From Chitinophagaceae bacterium (lineage in GTDB: Bacteria > Bacteroidota > Bacteroidia > Chitinophagales > Chitinophagaceae): a DNA stretch of 64,000 bases. Positions 1 through 8,805 of this stretch are shown here, piece after piece (the stretch's first letter is position 1; the number at the start of each line of letters is the position of its first letter). Made by a program: the position numbers and the translations under genes. The stretch lies in contig JALNZE010000005.1 in the NCBI GenBank assembly GCA_023229465.1, positions 1-64,000 of the forward strand, given 5' to 3'. The notes beneath the pieces are model-generated. The model had not been told where the DNA came from and made no database searches. It saw only the letters and a list, made by a program, of their open reading frames with translations.

Positions 1-165
1 ATGTTGAAGATTTTATGAACAATAGGAAAAATGACAGAAAGCAGGTGCAAAAATATTTTCATGTAAGCCACGTCAGATATGCAGCGTAGAGAATTCTGTA
101 TCACTAAATAACTAAACGATTAATAAGCGTTTAGCGTCTGTATATTTACAAACCTGAAATTTTCT

Positions 166-1602
166 ATGAATCATATTCCCATCCAACCTTCTTTCACCAG
201 TCATCCAGGTTTGAATAATGAGAAGATACGCTCATTAGTTAATCATATACCTGGCGCCATTTATCGCTGCAGGGGTGATAAATTTATTACCCTTGAATTT
301 TTTAGTGATGAAATAGAAAAGCTCACGGGGTATCCTGTTAATTATTTCATGCAGAATACGAAAGACGGATATTCGAAACTGGTTTATGCGGATGACAGGG
401 ATGCTTTTACGGAATTGATTCGTTGTGCTATAGCCGACAAAATTAAATATGAGATTGAATACCGGATTGTAACCAAAAATGGTGAGTTGAAATGGGTTTT
501 TGAAAGTGGGAAGGGTAATTATGATGAGGATGAAAAGGTGGTATTCGTGGATGGCTGTATTTTTGATATAACCAGGTGTAAACAGGCAGAAGCCGCATTG
601 GCTATTACGAAAGATGAAGTAAGACGGCTTGCCTTAGTAGCGCGTAACACTACTAATGCGGTGATGATTACTGATTCGGAAGAAAATATTATCTGGATAA
701 ATGAAAGCTATACAAGAATCAGTGGCTATACCCTGGAAGAAATTGCCGGTAAAAAAATTGGATACTCATTGGATGGCCCCGGGGGTGATCCTGACATCAG
801 GCAAAAAGTACACAAATTGCTCGATAATAAACAGCCGTATAAAGACGAGCTTATGAGCTTCCATAAAAATGGGAACCCCATATGGGTTGAAGTAGATTGC
901 CAACCCATGCGGGATGAACAGGGTAAATATTTGGGCTATATGGCCATCGAAACAGATATTACCCAGCGTAAGCAAATATTAAAGGAACAGGAAGAGTTAT
1001 TACAACGCTTATCGCTGGCAACCGGTTCGGCTGCCATTGGTATTTTTGAAATGGATTTTGCCAATAAGCAGGTAATCTGGGACGACAGGATGTATGAAAT
1101 ATATGGCTGTAAAAAAGAGGAAGGGCTGAACCTGTTTAAAGTGTTCAATAAAGCCATCCATCCTGAAGAACAGGCAATGATAACTAAAATTATTGAGGAG
1201 TCCCGTGCCCAAAAAAAGGATATTAATGGTATCGTATACCGGATCATCATTCCGGATGGGAGGATAAGATATATTGAATCGCATGCCATCATCAAAAAAT
1301 CTGAAAGCGGTCTTATTGATAGTCTCATAGGAACCAACCGCGATATCACAGATGCAGTGCTGGCACAGGAAAAATTAAAGGCACAAAACAAGGTATTACG
1401 CGATATCGCTTTTATTCAGTCGCACGAAGTACGCAGACCCCTGGCCAATATTTTAGGTGTACTCGAAATATTACAAAACAGTGGTGCCCTAAAAGGGCTT
1501 GAATTGTTTGATCACCTGATTGAAAGCGCTAAAGAGCTTGATGTTCAGATCAGGGCTATTGTTACCAAGGCCAATGAAATGGATGACGAAGTATTCAGGT
1601 AA
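166..1602 (+). CDS. PAS-domain sensor protein with orphan histidine-kinase H-box
   Basis: Cytoplasmic signalling protein of 478 residues with no signal peptide or membrane segment. Three PAS folds read in series, roughly residues 20-140, 146-275 and 285-405, each closed by a PAC-like tail (DITRCKQAE, DITQRKQIL, DITDAVLAQ). The last segment looks like a HisKA helix pair with an H-box (QSHEVRRPLANILG, His420), but the chain stops 58 residues later and no N, G1, F or G2 box of a HATPase domain follows. It could therefore sense a signal and dimerise but should not phosphorylate itself; it may act on a partner kinase. Short PAS proteins of this build are known in Bacteroidota. Ligand and partner are unknown. 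The stop lies one base from the convergent neighbour's stop. Confidence 0.85.
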   Translation: MNHIPIQPSFTSHPGLNNEKIRSLVNHIPGAIYRCRGDKFITLEFFSDEIEKLTGYPVNYFMQNTKDGYSKLVYADDRDAFTELIRCAIADKIKYEIEYRIVTKNGELKWVFESGKGNYDEDEKVVFVDGCIFDITRCKQAEAALAITKDEVRRLALVARNTTNAVMITDSEENIIWINESYTRISGYTLEEIAGKKIGYSLDGPGGDPDIRQKVHKLLDNKQPYKDELMSFHKNGNPIWVEVDCQPMRDEQGKYLGYMAIETDITQRKQILKEQEELLQRLSLATGSAAIGIFEMDFANKQVIWDDRMYEIYGCKKEEGLNLFKVFNKAIHPEEQAMITKIIEESRAQKKDINGIVYRIIIPDGRIRYIESHAIIKKSESGLIDSLIGTNRDITDAVLAQEKLKAQNKVLRDIAFIQSHEVRRPLANILGVLEILQNSGALKGLELFDHLIESAKELDVQIRAIVTKANEMDDEVFR

Positions 1603-1603
1603 A

Positions 1604-2320
1604 CTATTTTGCGAACACTTTCTTCAATAGTTCCGAAGTTCTTGCCAATGGGTCTTTCCGGATATTTTTTTCTTCGATGGCTACCTGGTAAAAAATCCCA
1701 CTCAACGCTTTTTCTGTTACATAAGCGGAAAGGTCCGGATTTATTTTTTGGAGACTGAATGTATTGTAAGTAGTCATTAATGTGTTCCAGTATTTAGTGG
1801 CATCTGTTTTTTGCAAGGATTGTTCAATTACCGGCCTAAAGGCTGTGGTGAGTTCGGCCGTTGTTTTACCCCTTAGGTAACCGGTGGCTGCCGTATCTCC
1901 CCCTTTTAAAATACCCCATGCATCTTGAAAATTCATTTGTTTAATGGCATTAACAAAAATAGGAGAGGCACTTTTGCAGGCGTCTTCTGCGGCTCGGTTC
2001 ATACTGAGTATGGCTTCATCAACCTGTGAGCCAAGGCCTATTCGTCGTAAAGTATTGTCAACTTTTTGTGCTTCCGGCGGCAAAATTATTTTAAGGGCTG
2101 CATTGGCAAAAAAACCGTCCGGTTTTGAAAGTGAGCCGGCACTTTTTTCAGACCCCACTACCAGGGCCTCTTTTAATCCGGCTACAATATCATCATTACT
2201 CAAACCGCTACTATTCCCGGTAACAGCCTGTTTGGCCTTGTTGAGCAGCCCTTTTAGTCCCTGGGCATCTGCATGCATACTGTAAGCAGCCAACAAAAAG
2301 AGGGTAAATAAATATTTCAT
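1604..2320 (-). CDS. DUF4197 family secreted protein
   Basis: Exported protein of 238 residues. The start is placed at the ATG at 2320 because it gives a clean signal peptide (MKYLFTLFLLAAYSMHADAQ); an in-frame extension to 2371 would bury it. The mature part is mostly helical with the family's opening pattern (DIVAGLKEALVVGSEKSAG ... DGFFANAALKIILPPEAQKV), which I recognise as DUF4197, a family of uncharacterised periplasmic or lipid-facing proteins in Bacteroidota and Proteobacteria. No catalytic motif is visible. It is transcribed alone, convergent with the PAS gene, and a TAnnTTTG box lies about 65 bp upstream. The molecular role is not known. Confidence 0.8.
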   Translation of the reverse strand: MKYLFTLFLLAAYSMHADAQGLKGLLNKAKQAVTGNSSGLSNDDIVAGLKEALVVGSEKSAGSLSKPDGFFANAALKIILPPEAQKVDNTLRRIGLGSQVDEAILSMNRAAEDACKSASPIFVNAIKQMNFQDAWGILKGGDTAATGYLRGKTTAELTTAFRPVIEQSLQKTDATKYWNTLMTTYNTFSLQKINPDLSAYVTEKALSGIFYQVAIEEKNIRKDPLARTSELLKKVFAK

Positions 2321-2383
2321 ATGCCTGTTTTCTATGTAAGTGTAAAAACTGTGCCAAAGGGGCTGACCCATTCCGGTTTATAA

Positions 2384-2391
2384 CAAAACTA
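2384..2391 (-). promoter_or_regulatory. Candidate -7 box for the DUF4197 gene
   Basis: Reverse strand reads TAGTTTTG, matching the Bacteroidota TAnnTTTG -7 element, about 65 bp before the start codon. No convincing -33 TTTG is seen at the usual spacing, so this is tentative. Confidence 0.3.
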
Positions 2392-2547
2392 ACCGCTATA
2401 CCAACAGGAACCTGTGAATGAATTGCTATAACTTTTTAAGTGTTACCCCAAACAATACCTTTTTTATGGATTTCGGGTATTCCAATCCCAACTGCTTATG
2501 GGTAAAGCCTCTCAATAGGAAGAATACTTACGAAACCTTCTATCCCT

Positions 2548-2555
2548 TACCTTTG
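2548..2555 (+). promoter_or_regulatory. Candidate -7 box for prfC
   Basis: TACCTTTG, a good match to TAnnTTTG, within CCCTTACCTTTGC. It predicts a leader of about 95 nt before the GTG start at 2655. The leader holds a bulged hairpin (TGATCGC ... GCGGGATCA, 2591-2611). The -33 element is weak. Confidence 0.4.
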
Positions 2556-2654
2556 CGGGCTAATAATCTGAAATGAGCCACGAAAATGGGTGATCGCTAA
2601 TTGCGGGATCATCCGGCAAGTTGACTGTGGCTAAAATACAATATAGATAAATAA

Positions 2655-4244
2655 GTGAAATACGAGAAGGAGATTAACAGGCGGAAAACATTTGCAATTA
2701 TATCGCACCCGGATGCAGGTAAGACTACTTTAACAGAGAAATTGCTGTTATTCGGTGGCGCTATCCAGGTTGCCGGCGCTGTTAAGAGTAATAAGATAAA
2801 GAAACACGCTACCAGTGACTTCATGGAAATTGAAAGACAAAGAGGTATTTCTGTAGCCACATCCGTAATGACTTTTGAATACCAGGGCATCCTGATTAAT
2901 CTCCTTGATACACCCGGTCACAAAGATTTTGCGGAAGATACTTACCGAACGCTTACGGCTGTAGACAGCGTTATCCTGGTTATCGACAGTGTGAATGGGG
3001 TAGAGGCCCAAACCAGAAGACTGATGGAAGTGTGCCGTATGCGTAATACGCCTGTGATTGTCTTTATTAATAAAATGGACCGGGATGGCAAAAACCGCTT
3101 CGATCTTTTGGAAGAAATTGAGAAAGAATTGGGTATTTCATTGCATCCTATGACCTGGCCCATCAATAGCGGTAAAGAATTTAAAGGTGTTTACAATGTT
3201 GATAATAAAAGTCTGCGACTGTTTACAGCGAGTACCAAAGCTGAGGAAGATGATGTTATTGCTATCAGTGATCTGGAAGACAAATTGCTGGATAGTAAAG
3301 TAGGAGAAAGGGATGCTTACCAGCTTCGCGAAGATGTAGAACTGATAGATGGGGTATATGGAAGCCTGAACCCACAGGATTACCTTGAAGGAAAAATCGC
3401 CCCCGTTTTTTTTGGAAGCGCCGTGAATAATTTTGGGGTAAAAGAAATGCTCGATACGTTTATCCGCATTGCCCCCGTACCCAGAAGCAGGGAAACTTCT
3501 ACCAGAACAGTAGAAGTGGGCGAGGATCGGTTCAGCGGTTTTATTTTTAAAATACATGCCAACCTGGACCCCAAACACAGAGACCGGATTGCTTTTATGC
3601 GGGTTTGCAGTGGTCGTTTTGAAAGAAATAAATACTTTCATCATGTTCGGCTGAATAAAGACATGCGTTTTAGTAATCCATACAGTTTCATGGCTCGCAG
3701 CAAAGACATTATTGACGATGCCTATGCAGGGGATGTAGTAGGCTTATTTGATACGGGTAATTTTAAAATTGGGGATACCCTTACTGAGGGAGAGGACTTC
3801 TATTTTATAGGCATTCCCACTTTTTCGCCTGAAATTTTTAAAGAACTGGTAAACAGGGATCCTATGAAAACAAAACAGCTGGAGAAAGGGATTAGTCAGC
3901 TTACTGATGAAGGGGTTGCTCAATTATTTACCCAGTTCGGTGGCAATAAAAAAATCATTGGTTGCGTAGGTGAACTGCAGTTTGAAGTAATTCAATACCG
4001 CCTATTGCAGGAATATGGGGCTGCCTGTGAGTTCAGATCCCTTCCTTTTTATAAATCCTGTTGGTTAACCAGTAAGGATGCTAAAAAATTGGAAGATTTT
4101 CTTAGATTTAAACAACAGAATTCAGCAGAAGACAAGGATGGTAACCCGGTTTACCTGGCACAAAGTGAATGGTTTTTGAATACAGAAATCACGAATAACC
4201 CGGATATTACTTTTCACTTTTCAAGTGAGATACACAAATCTTAA
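2655..4244 (+). CDS. prfC: Peptide chain release factor 3
   Basis: GTPase RF3, which removes RF1/RF2 from the ribosome after termination. It has 529 residues, the usual family length. The G domain shows G1 (HPDAGKTT, residues 18-25), G3 (DTPGHKD, 85-91) and G4 (NKMD, 139-142). The ISHPDAGKTTLTEKLLLFG opening and the GAVK segment before the switch are typical of RF3 rather than EF-G. Domains II and III follow (GFIFKIHANLDPKHRDRIAF; GCVGELQFEVIQYRL). The start is GTG; no ATG lies upstream in frame. It heads a forward series with ypdA 26 bp downstream, which may be co-transcribed. Confidence 0.97.
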   Translation: MKYEKEINRRKTFAIISHPDAGKTTLTEKLLLFGGAIQVAGAVKSNKIKKHATSDFMEIERQRGISVATSVMTFEYQGILINLLDTPGHKDFAEDTYRTLTAVDSVILVIDSVNGVEAQTRRLMEVCRMRNTPVIVFINKMDRDGKNRFDLLEEIEKELGISLHPMTWPINSGKEFKGVYNVDNKSLRLFTASTKAEEDDVIAISDLEDKLLDSKVGERDAYQLREDVELIDGVYGSLNPQDYLEGKIAPVFFGSAVNNFGVKEMLDTFIRIAPVPRSRETSTRTVEVGEDRFSGFIFKIHANLDPKHRDRIAFMRVCSGRFERNKYFHHVRLNKDMRFSNPYSFMARSKDIIDDAYAGDVVGLFDTGNFKIGDTLTEGEDFYFIGIPTFSPEIFKELVNRDPMKTKQLEKGISQLTDEGVAQLFTQFGGNKKIIGCVGELQFEVIQYRLLQEYGAACEFRSLPFYKSCWLTSKDAKKLEDFLRFKQQNSAEDKDGNPVYLAQSEWFLNTEITNNPDITFHFSSEIHKS

Positions 4245-4270
4245 ACCAATAAAAATTAAATAGTAATCAA

Positions 4271-5260
4271 ATGCATTCACAGTCTTACGATATCATCATT
4301 ATTGGAGCGGGCCCCATTGGCCTGGCTTGTGGTTTACATGCAAAGGCTAATGGCCTCAGGTACCTTATCATTGAAAGAGGCTGCCTGGTTAATTCCCTTT
4401 TTAATTATCCGGTAAACATGACTTTCTTTTCCACTGCGGAAAGACTGGAGATAGGTGGCATCCCTTTTATGAGTAATAGCCCTAAGCCTACCCGTAATGA
4501 AGCGCTTGAATACTACCGGAAAGTGGCTATTTCCGCAGGTCTCAATATACACCTGTTTGAAGGCGTAGATACTATCCGGAAGATGGACGGTTTGTTTGCC
4601 CTCACTACAGCTAAAAGAACGTACCAAACAAAAAATATCATTGTATCCACCGGTTTTTATGGCACACCTTACCTGTTACATGTGAAAGGAGAGGAATTAC
4701 CTAAAGTGACCCATTATTATGATGATCCGCATTATTATTCTTTCCAGAAAGTAGTGGTAGTAGGGGCCAATAACTCTGCGGTAGACGCCGCCCTTGAAAC
4801 CTTTCACAAAGGGGCCACTGTTACCATGGTAATCAGGGATAAAGAAATTGGGGAGCGTGTAAAATATTGGATCAGGCCGGATATTCTTAACCGTATTAAC
4901 GAAGGATCCATCAAAGCCTATTTCAATGCTACGGTAGCAGAAATTCGTGATCATGAAGTGGATATCAATACACCGGATGGATTAATCACTGTTGATAATG
5001 ACAAAGTGATTGCCATGACAGGTTATAAACCCGATCTGTCTTTCCTCGAAAATATGGGTATCGAATTAGCTGATGATGAAGTGTGCAAGCCTAACTACGA
5101 CGAAGCCACGCATGAAACTAACATCAAAGGCATTTACCTGGCAGGTGTTATTTGCGGAGGAATGAATACACATAGCCTGTTCATAGAAAATTCAAGAGAC
5201 CATGCGGCAAAAATTGTCGCTCATATCAGTGAACAAATCAAATCAACAGTTACAGCCTAA
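4271..5260 (+). CDS. ypdA: YpdA-type FAD-dependent bacillithiol disulfide reductase
   Basis: Flavoprotein of 329 residues that by family membership reduces bacillithiol disulfide with NADPH in the cytoplasm. It has an FAD-binding GAGPIG motif at residues 12-17, the family motif YNYPVNMTFFS-like (here NYPVNMTFFSTAERLEIG), a second nucleotide-binding motif (VVVGANNSAVDAALE, about 160) and a C-terminal FAD motif (GIYLAGVICGG). The organism also encodes BshC in this window, which supports a bacillithiol role. Odd point: the position that is Cys14 in Staphylococcus aureus YpdA (GGGPCG) is Ile16 here; the nearest cysteine is Cys20. It follows prfC by 26 bp and precedes an acetyltransferase gene by 1 bp. 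Confidence 0.85.
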   Translation: MHSQSYDIIIIGAGPIGLACGLHAKANGLRYLIIERGCLVNSLFNYPVNMTFFSTAERLEIGGIPFMSNSPKPTRNEALEYYRKVAISAGLNIHLFEGVDTIRKMDGLFALTTAKRTYQTKNIIVSTGFYGTPYLLHVKGEELPKVTHYYDDPHYYSFQKVVVVGANNSAVDAALETFHKGATVTMVIRDKEIGERVKYWIRPDILNRINEGSIKAYFNATVAEIRDHEVDINTPDGLITVDNDKVIAMTGYKPDLSFLENMGIELADDEVCKPNYDEATHETNIKGIYLAGVICGGMNTHSLFIENSRDHAAKIVAHISEQIKSTVTA

Positions 5261-5261
5261 A

Positions 5262-5771
5262 ATGGATCCCTTGTTTCTTTTTGAGACAGGGCGATTGATC
5301 GTACGGAAATTTACTATGGAAGATGCGGAAGCCTTCTTTCAGGTAAATGGTAATGAAGAAGTGATGCGCTATATCAGACCCGTAAAATCACGGGATGACA
5401 GCGATGCTTTTTTGGCGGAAAATCTCCGTTTATACCAGGATGGGTCGGTTGTTGGACGATATGCGGTTTTTGAAAAATCATCCGGTAGTTTTTGTGGTAG
5501 TTTTTCATTGCTGTATCTATCGGGAGAAGCTGATTTTCATATTGGGTATGCGCTCTTACCGGCGGTATGGGGTATAGGTTTTGCTACTGAACTGGTAAAA
5601 GCGGGCATCATTCACTGGTTTGAAAAAACAAATCATGCTTCTTTGTATGCCATCACTGAATCTGCCAATGCGCCATCACAAAGGGTTTTATTAAAAACAG
5701 GGTTCCTTCCCCAAAGCCGGCTTATCGAAAATGATAAAATAGTAGAACACTTTTATATAAACAGACCCTGA
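5262..5771 (+). CDS. GNAT family N-acetyltransferase (RimJ/RimL-like)
   Basis: Acetyltransferase of 169 residues. The ATG at 5262 is preferred; a longer in-frame reading from 5202 would overlap the end of ypdA by 59 bases and adds no conserved sequence. It opens with the RimJ/RimL-type ETGRLIVRKFTMEDAEAFF motif and carries the acetyl-CoA loop PAVWGIGFATEL at about residues 105-116. Such enzymes transfer acetyl groups to N-termini or small amines; the substrate cannot be told. It sits 1 bp after the ypdA stop and so is probably translated from the same message. Confidence 0.85.
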   Translation: MDPLFLFETGRLIVRKFTMEDAEAFFQVNGNEEVMRYIRPVKSRDDSDAFLAENLRLYQDGSVVGRYAVFEKSSGSFCGSFSLLYLSGEADFHIGYALLPAVWGIGFATELVKAGIIHWFEKTNHASLYAITESANAPSQRVLLKTGFLPQSRLIENDKIVEHFYINRP

Positions 5772-5831
5772 TCAGCACGAATCATATTCAAAACAACTTA
5801 GTTCAGACTTAATGGTACTTTTACCCTTCGT

Positions 5832-7154
5832 ATGAAATCAAAAACATTAAAGAAAGATAAGGTCAATATCATTACACTCGGTTGCAGTAAGAACCTGGTG
5901 GATAGTGAAGTGTTGAGCGGACAACTGGCAGCGAATGATATTAATGTGGTGCATGAGAATACCAAACTGGATCACAATATTTCGGTGGTGAATACCTGTG
6001 GCTTTATTGATAAGGCGAAAGAAGAAAGTATTAATACTATTCTTGATCAGTTAGAATTGAAAAGAAGGGGCAAGCTGGATAAAGTATATGTAACAGGTTG
6101 TTTAAGCGAACGGTACCGGGCCGACCTGGAATTGGAAATGCCGGAAGTAGATGCCTGGTTTGGTACGCTGGAACTGCCCTTGATACTGAAACAGTTTGAC
6201 GCTGATTATAAAACCGAATTACTGGGGGAACGGTTATTGAGTACACCCAAACACTATGCGTATCTTAAAATCAGTGAGGGATGTAACCGTACCTGTTCGT
6301 TCTGCGCTATTCCCTTGATGCGCGGACAACATATCAGCAAACCGATTGAAGCATTGGTAGCCGAAGCAGAGGGATTGGTTAAAAAAGGGGTGAAAGAAAT
6401 TATGCTCATCGCACAGGAGCTAACGTATTATGGGCTGGATATTTATAAGAAGCGGGAACTGCCCCGGTTACTGAATGCCCTGGCTGATGTGAAAGGATTG
6501 GAATGGATTCGTTTACATTATGCCTATCCCGGTAAATTTCCCTTGGAAATATTGGATGTAATGCGCGAAAGAGATAATATCTGTAAATACCTGGATATGC
6601 CTTTACAACATGCCGGTAATAGAATGCTCAGTGCCATGCAACGAAATATTACGCGGGAAGAGATGACAGCACTGATACGGGCTATCCGAGAAAAAGTGCC
6701 GGGTATTTGCCTTCGAACCACACTCATTGCGGGTTTCCCCGGTGAAACAGAAGAAGATGTAGCGGAACTGAAAGAATTCCTTCAGGAACATCGGTTCGAC
6801 AGGGTGGGCATATTTCAGTATAGCCATGAAGAAAATACTTCAGCGTATGACCTGGTGGATGATGTACCTGCTGAAGTAAAAGCGGAAAGGGCACAAGAGA
6901 TAATGGAAGTGCAACAGGAAATCAGTTATGAAAAAAACCAGGAAAAAATTGGAAAAATAGTCAAGGTAATCATTGATAAAAAAGAAGCGGGCCGTTATTT
7001 GGGCAGAACTGAATATGACAGTGTGGAAGTAGATAATGAAGTAGTGATTTATTCCGACCAAAAATTACCCATTGGTGAATTTGTACAGGTAAAGATTACC
7101 AAAGCCTATGATTATGATTTGGAAGGAGAAGTAGTATACATTTTTACAACCTAA
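5832..7154 (+). CDS. rimO: Ribosomal protein S12 methylthiotransferase
   Basis: Radical-SAM enzyme that adds a methylthio group to the conserved Asp of ribosomal protein S12. It has 440 residues. The N-terminal UPF0004 domain has its three iron-sulfur cysteines (Cys18 in LGCSKN, Cys56 in NTCGFI, Cys90 in VTGCLS). The radical-SAM cluster is CNRTCSFC (Cys151, 155, 158). The C-terminal TRAM domain runs from about residue 375. LGCSKNLVDSE at the start separates RimO from MiaB. A TTTTACCCTTCGT stretch ends right at the ATG, which hints at a promoter with a very short leader. Confidence 0.96.
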   Translation: MKSKTLKKDKVNIITLGCSKNLVDSEVLSGQLAANDINVVHENTKLDHNISVVNTCGFIDKAKEESINTILDQLELKRRGKLDKVYVTGCLSERYRADLELEMPEVDAWFGTLELPLILKQFDADYKTELLGERLLSTPKHYAYLKISEGCNRTCSFCAIPLMRGQHISKPIEALVAEAEGLVKKGVKEIMLIAQELTYYGLDIYKKRELPRLLNALADVKGLEWIRLHYAYPGKFPLEILDVMRERDNICKYLDMPLQHAGNRMLSAMQRNITREEMTALIRAIREKVPGICLRTTLIAGFPGETEEDVAELKEFLQEHRFDRVGIFQYSHEENTSAYDLVDDVPAEVKAERAQEIMEVQQEISYEKNQEKIGKIVKVIIDKKEAGRYLGRTEYDSVEVDNEVVIYSDQKLPIGEFVQVKITKAYDYDLEGEVVYIFTT

Positions 7155-7163
7155 ACAACGCAT

Positions 7164-7423
7164 ATGCAAATTAACCGGAAGGGGGTATTCCCCGCGCTTA
7201 CTACCAAGTTTACAGCAGACGACAAGCTGGATTTGACTTTGTTTGAAAAGAACCTTCAGTTACAACGTGCCGCGGGTGTAAACGGTATAGTTCTCGGTGG
7301 CACATTGGGAGAAGCGAGTGTATTAACTACCGATGAAAAAGAAACCAGGTATTAACCACTGTTAATAAAGGGATTGCAACAAGGCCAGGGGTGCAGGAAT
7401 ATTTGAAGGTAGCAGCAGGGTAA
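7164..7423 (+). pseudogene. Dihydrodipicolinate-synthase family gene, internally deleted
   Basis: Only the two ends of the gene remain. Residues 1-63 (7164-7355) match the start of a DapA-family class I aldolase: KGVFPALTTKF, LFEKNLQLQRAAGVNGIVLGG and the substrate-loop-like GTLGEAS. The frame then stops. A second piece in another frame (7361-7423) reads VNKGIATRPGVQEYLKVAAG and then a stop, resembling the C-terminus of the same family. Some 230 central codons with the Schiff-base lysine are missing. A short near-repeat (GTATTAACTAC at 7319 and GTATTAACCAC at 7349) sits at the junction. Next to the epimerase fragment and the FAD dehydrogenase, this was probably the pyrroline-4-hydroxy-2-carboxylate deaminase of hydroxyproline catabolism (inference). 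Confidence 0.75.
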
Positions 7424-7443
7424 TTAAAAATTAATAATTATTG
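7421..7443. repeat. TAATTATTAATT-family AT repeat
   Basis: Short AT-only repeat (TTAATAATTATT) directly after the pseudogene remnant; one of at least seven such tracts found between genes in this window. Confidence 0.55.
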
Positions 7444-7454
7444 ATAGGGTGACT

Positions 7455-8726
7455 TTATTTTTGGATAAATAGAGTAGCGCCTTTTTGAGGGTGGCTTAGG
7501 GAAAAATAGAGGGAGGCAAAAACCGAAGCTAAAGAGTAGGTGATAAAAATAAAATTGAATGAACTGATATATTGATTGATGCCAAACCAATCTCCCAGGT
7601 AATAAATAATACCCAGGCCCATCGCATTTTTTGCCAGTTCCCAAAACCAGGCATTCGGGTTGCGGTCCATCAGGTCCGTCATTGCATATACATACAAAAA
7701 AATATAACCGCCATACACAAACATGCCAGGGCTTCCGATTGTAGCGATATTTGCAAAAAGGTAGCTAACACCTGAAAGTAATACGGCTAATTGAATCCAT
7801 ATCCAGGCAGCAAAAAAACGGTTGGCGCTTGTTTCGTATTTATCGAAATGATGTACATCTGCAATTGTATTTACAGGATATTTTTCCGCAACATCTGCCG
7901 GCCGCCAGCCTGTGGGCATGAGCCAGATGCGGAATTTGTCTTTGATATCCCTGGCATACCAGGCATCCTTCATCAAAAGCCAAAGATGCATGAAATTTAT
8001 TTTTATCGGGTTCCAGGTTTGAGCAGGGCGGGTAATGCCATATACGGGTTCAATATCCGGTAATTCTTCCTGAAAGGTGCCGAACCATTTATCCCAGAAA
8101 ATAAATATCTGCCCATAATTCTTATCTATATACTCTTTATTAAACGCATGGTGAACCCTGTGATGCGAGGGTGTTACAATAACTTTTTCCAGCAACCCCA
8201 TTTTATTGATATGCCTGGTATGATACCAGAACTGGGCAAATAAATGCAAGGGCGCCACAACGGCAATTACTTCAGCCGGTACACCCAGTAAAGCGGCGGG
8301 TAATAAAAAAATAGTAAATAATCTTACTATGGAAGAAACACTCTGCCTGAGTGCACAGGCCAGGTTATACTCTTCACTGCTATGATGGATAATATGACTA
8401 TTCCAGAAAAAGTTATATCCATGATCAATCCGGTGTACCAGGTATCCGGTTAGATCAAGCGCCAAAAATGCGATCAGGTATAACCAAACAGTGGATTGTA
8501 TATGTATGATGGCTACCTGATCTACCAACCATCCGTAACTGAGAATGGTAATACTCAATCCTAATACATCCTTGGTTACATTGGTTACACCGGAACTGAG
8601 GCTGGACACCATATCCATATTCCTGACGGTGTCATTTCCTTTATGCCAGCCCCACCATTTTTCAAATAAAACGAGGAGAATAAAAGCCGGCATGGCAATC
8701 AATACTATTTTTCCGTAAGTTTCCAT
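7455..8726 (-). CDS. Sterol desaturase / fatty acid hydroxylase superfamily membrane protein
   Basis: Integral membrane di-iron oxygenase of 423 residues. The eight-histidine signature of the superfamily is present: HRIDH (98-102), HIIHH (111-115) and HHRVHH (188-193), between hydrophobic spans at about 8-22, 52-66, 82-96, 135-165 and several after 300. The C-terminal hydrophobic region beyond the catalytic core makes it resemble alkylglycerol-monooxygenase-like proteins more than short C4-sterol oxidases. It probably hydroxylates or cleaves a lipid; the substrate is unknown. It lies on the opposite strand between two broken hydroxyproline genes, so either it was inserted there or the cluster collapsed around it. 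The ATG at 8726 is the first in frame. Confidence 0.85.
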   Translation of the reverse strand: METYGKIVLIAMPAFILLVLFEKWWGWHKGNDTVRNMDMVSSLSSGVTNVTKDVLGLSITILSYGWLVDQVAIIHIQSTVWLYLIAFLALDLTGYLVHRIDHGYNFFWNSHIIHHSSEEYNLACALRQSVSSIVRLFTIFLLPAALLGVPAEVIAVVAPLHLFAQFWYHTRHINKMGLLEKVIVTPSHHRVHHAFNKEYIDKNYGQIFIFWDKWFGTFQEELPDIEPVYGITRPAQTWNPIKINFMHLWLLMKDAWYARDIKDKFRIWLMPTGWRPADVAEKYPVNTIADVHHFDKYETSANRFFAAWIWIQLAVLLSGVSYLFANIATIGSPGMFVYGGYIFLYVYAMTDLMDRNPNAWFWELAKNAMGLGIIYYLGDWFGINQYISSFNFIFITYSLASVFASLYFSLSHPQKGATLFIQK

Positions 8727-8805
8727 ATGGTCAATCGTAAAAATAAAAGTAAGTAGAACTGATCAATTTACTAACAACCGCTCATTAAATAAAGTTTAAA
8801 AATAC

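Noticed and set aside
936..1391. 151-codon reverse frame inside the PAS gene
   Set aside because: It is a shadow of a gene with clear PAS motifs; its translation is low-complexity and hydrophobic.
2591..2611. Hairpin in the prfC leader as a regulatory switch
   Set aside because: The stem is short and bulged; no alternative pairing or poly-U follows.
3138..3644. 168-codon reverse frame inside prfC
   Set aside because: It is antisense to a conserved GTPase gene and shows no motif.
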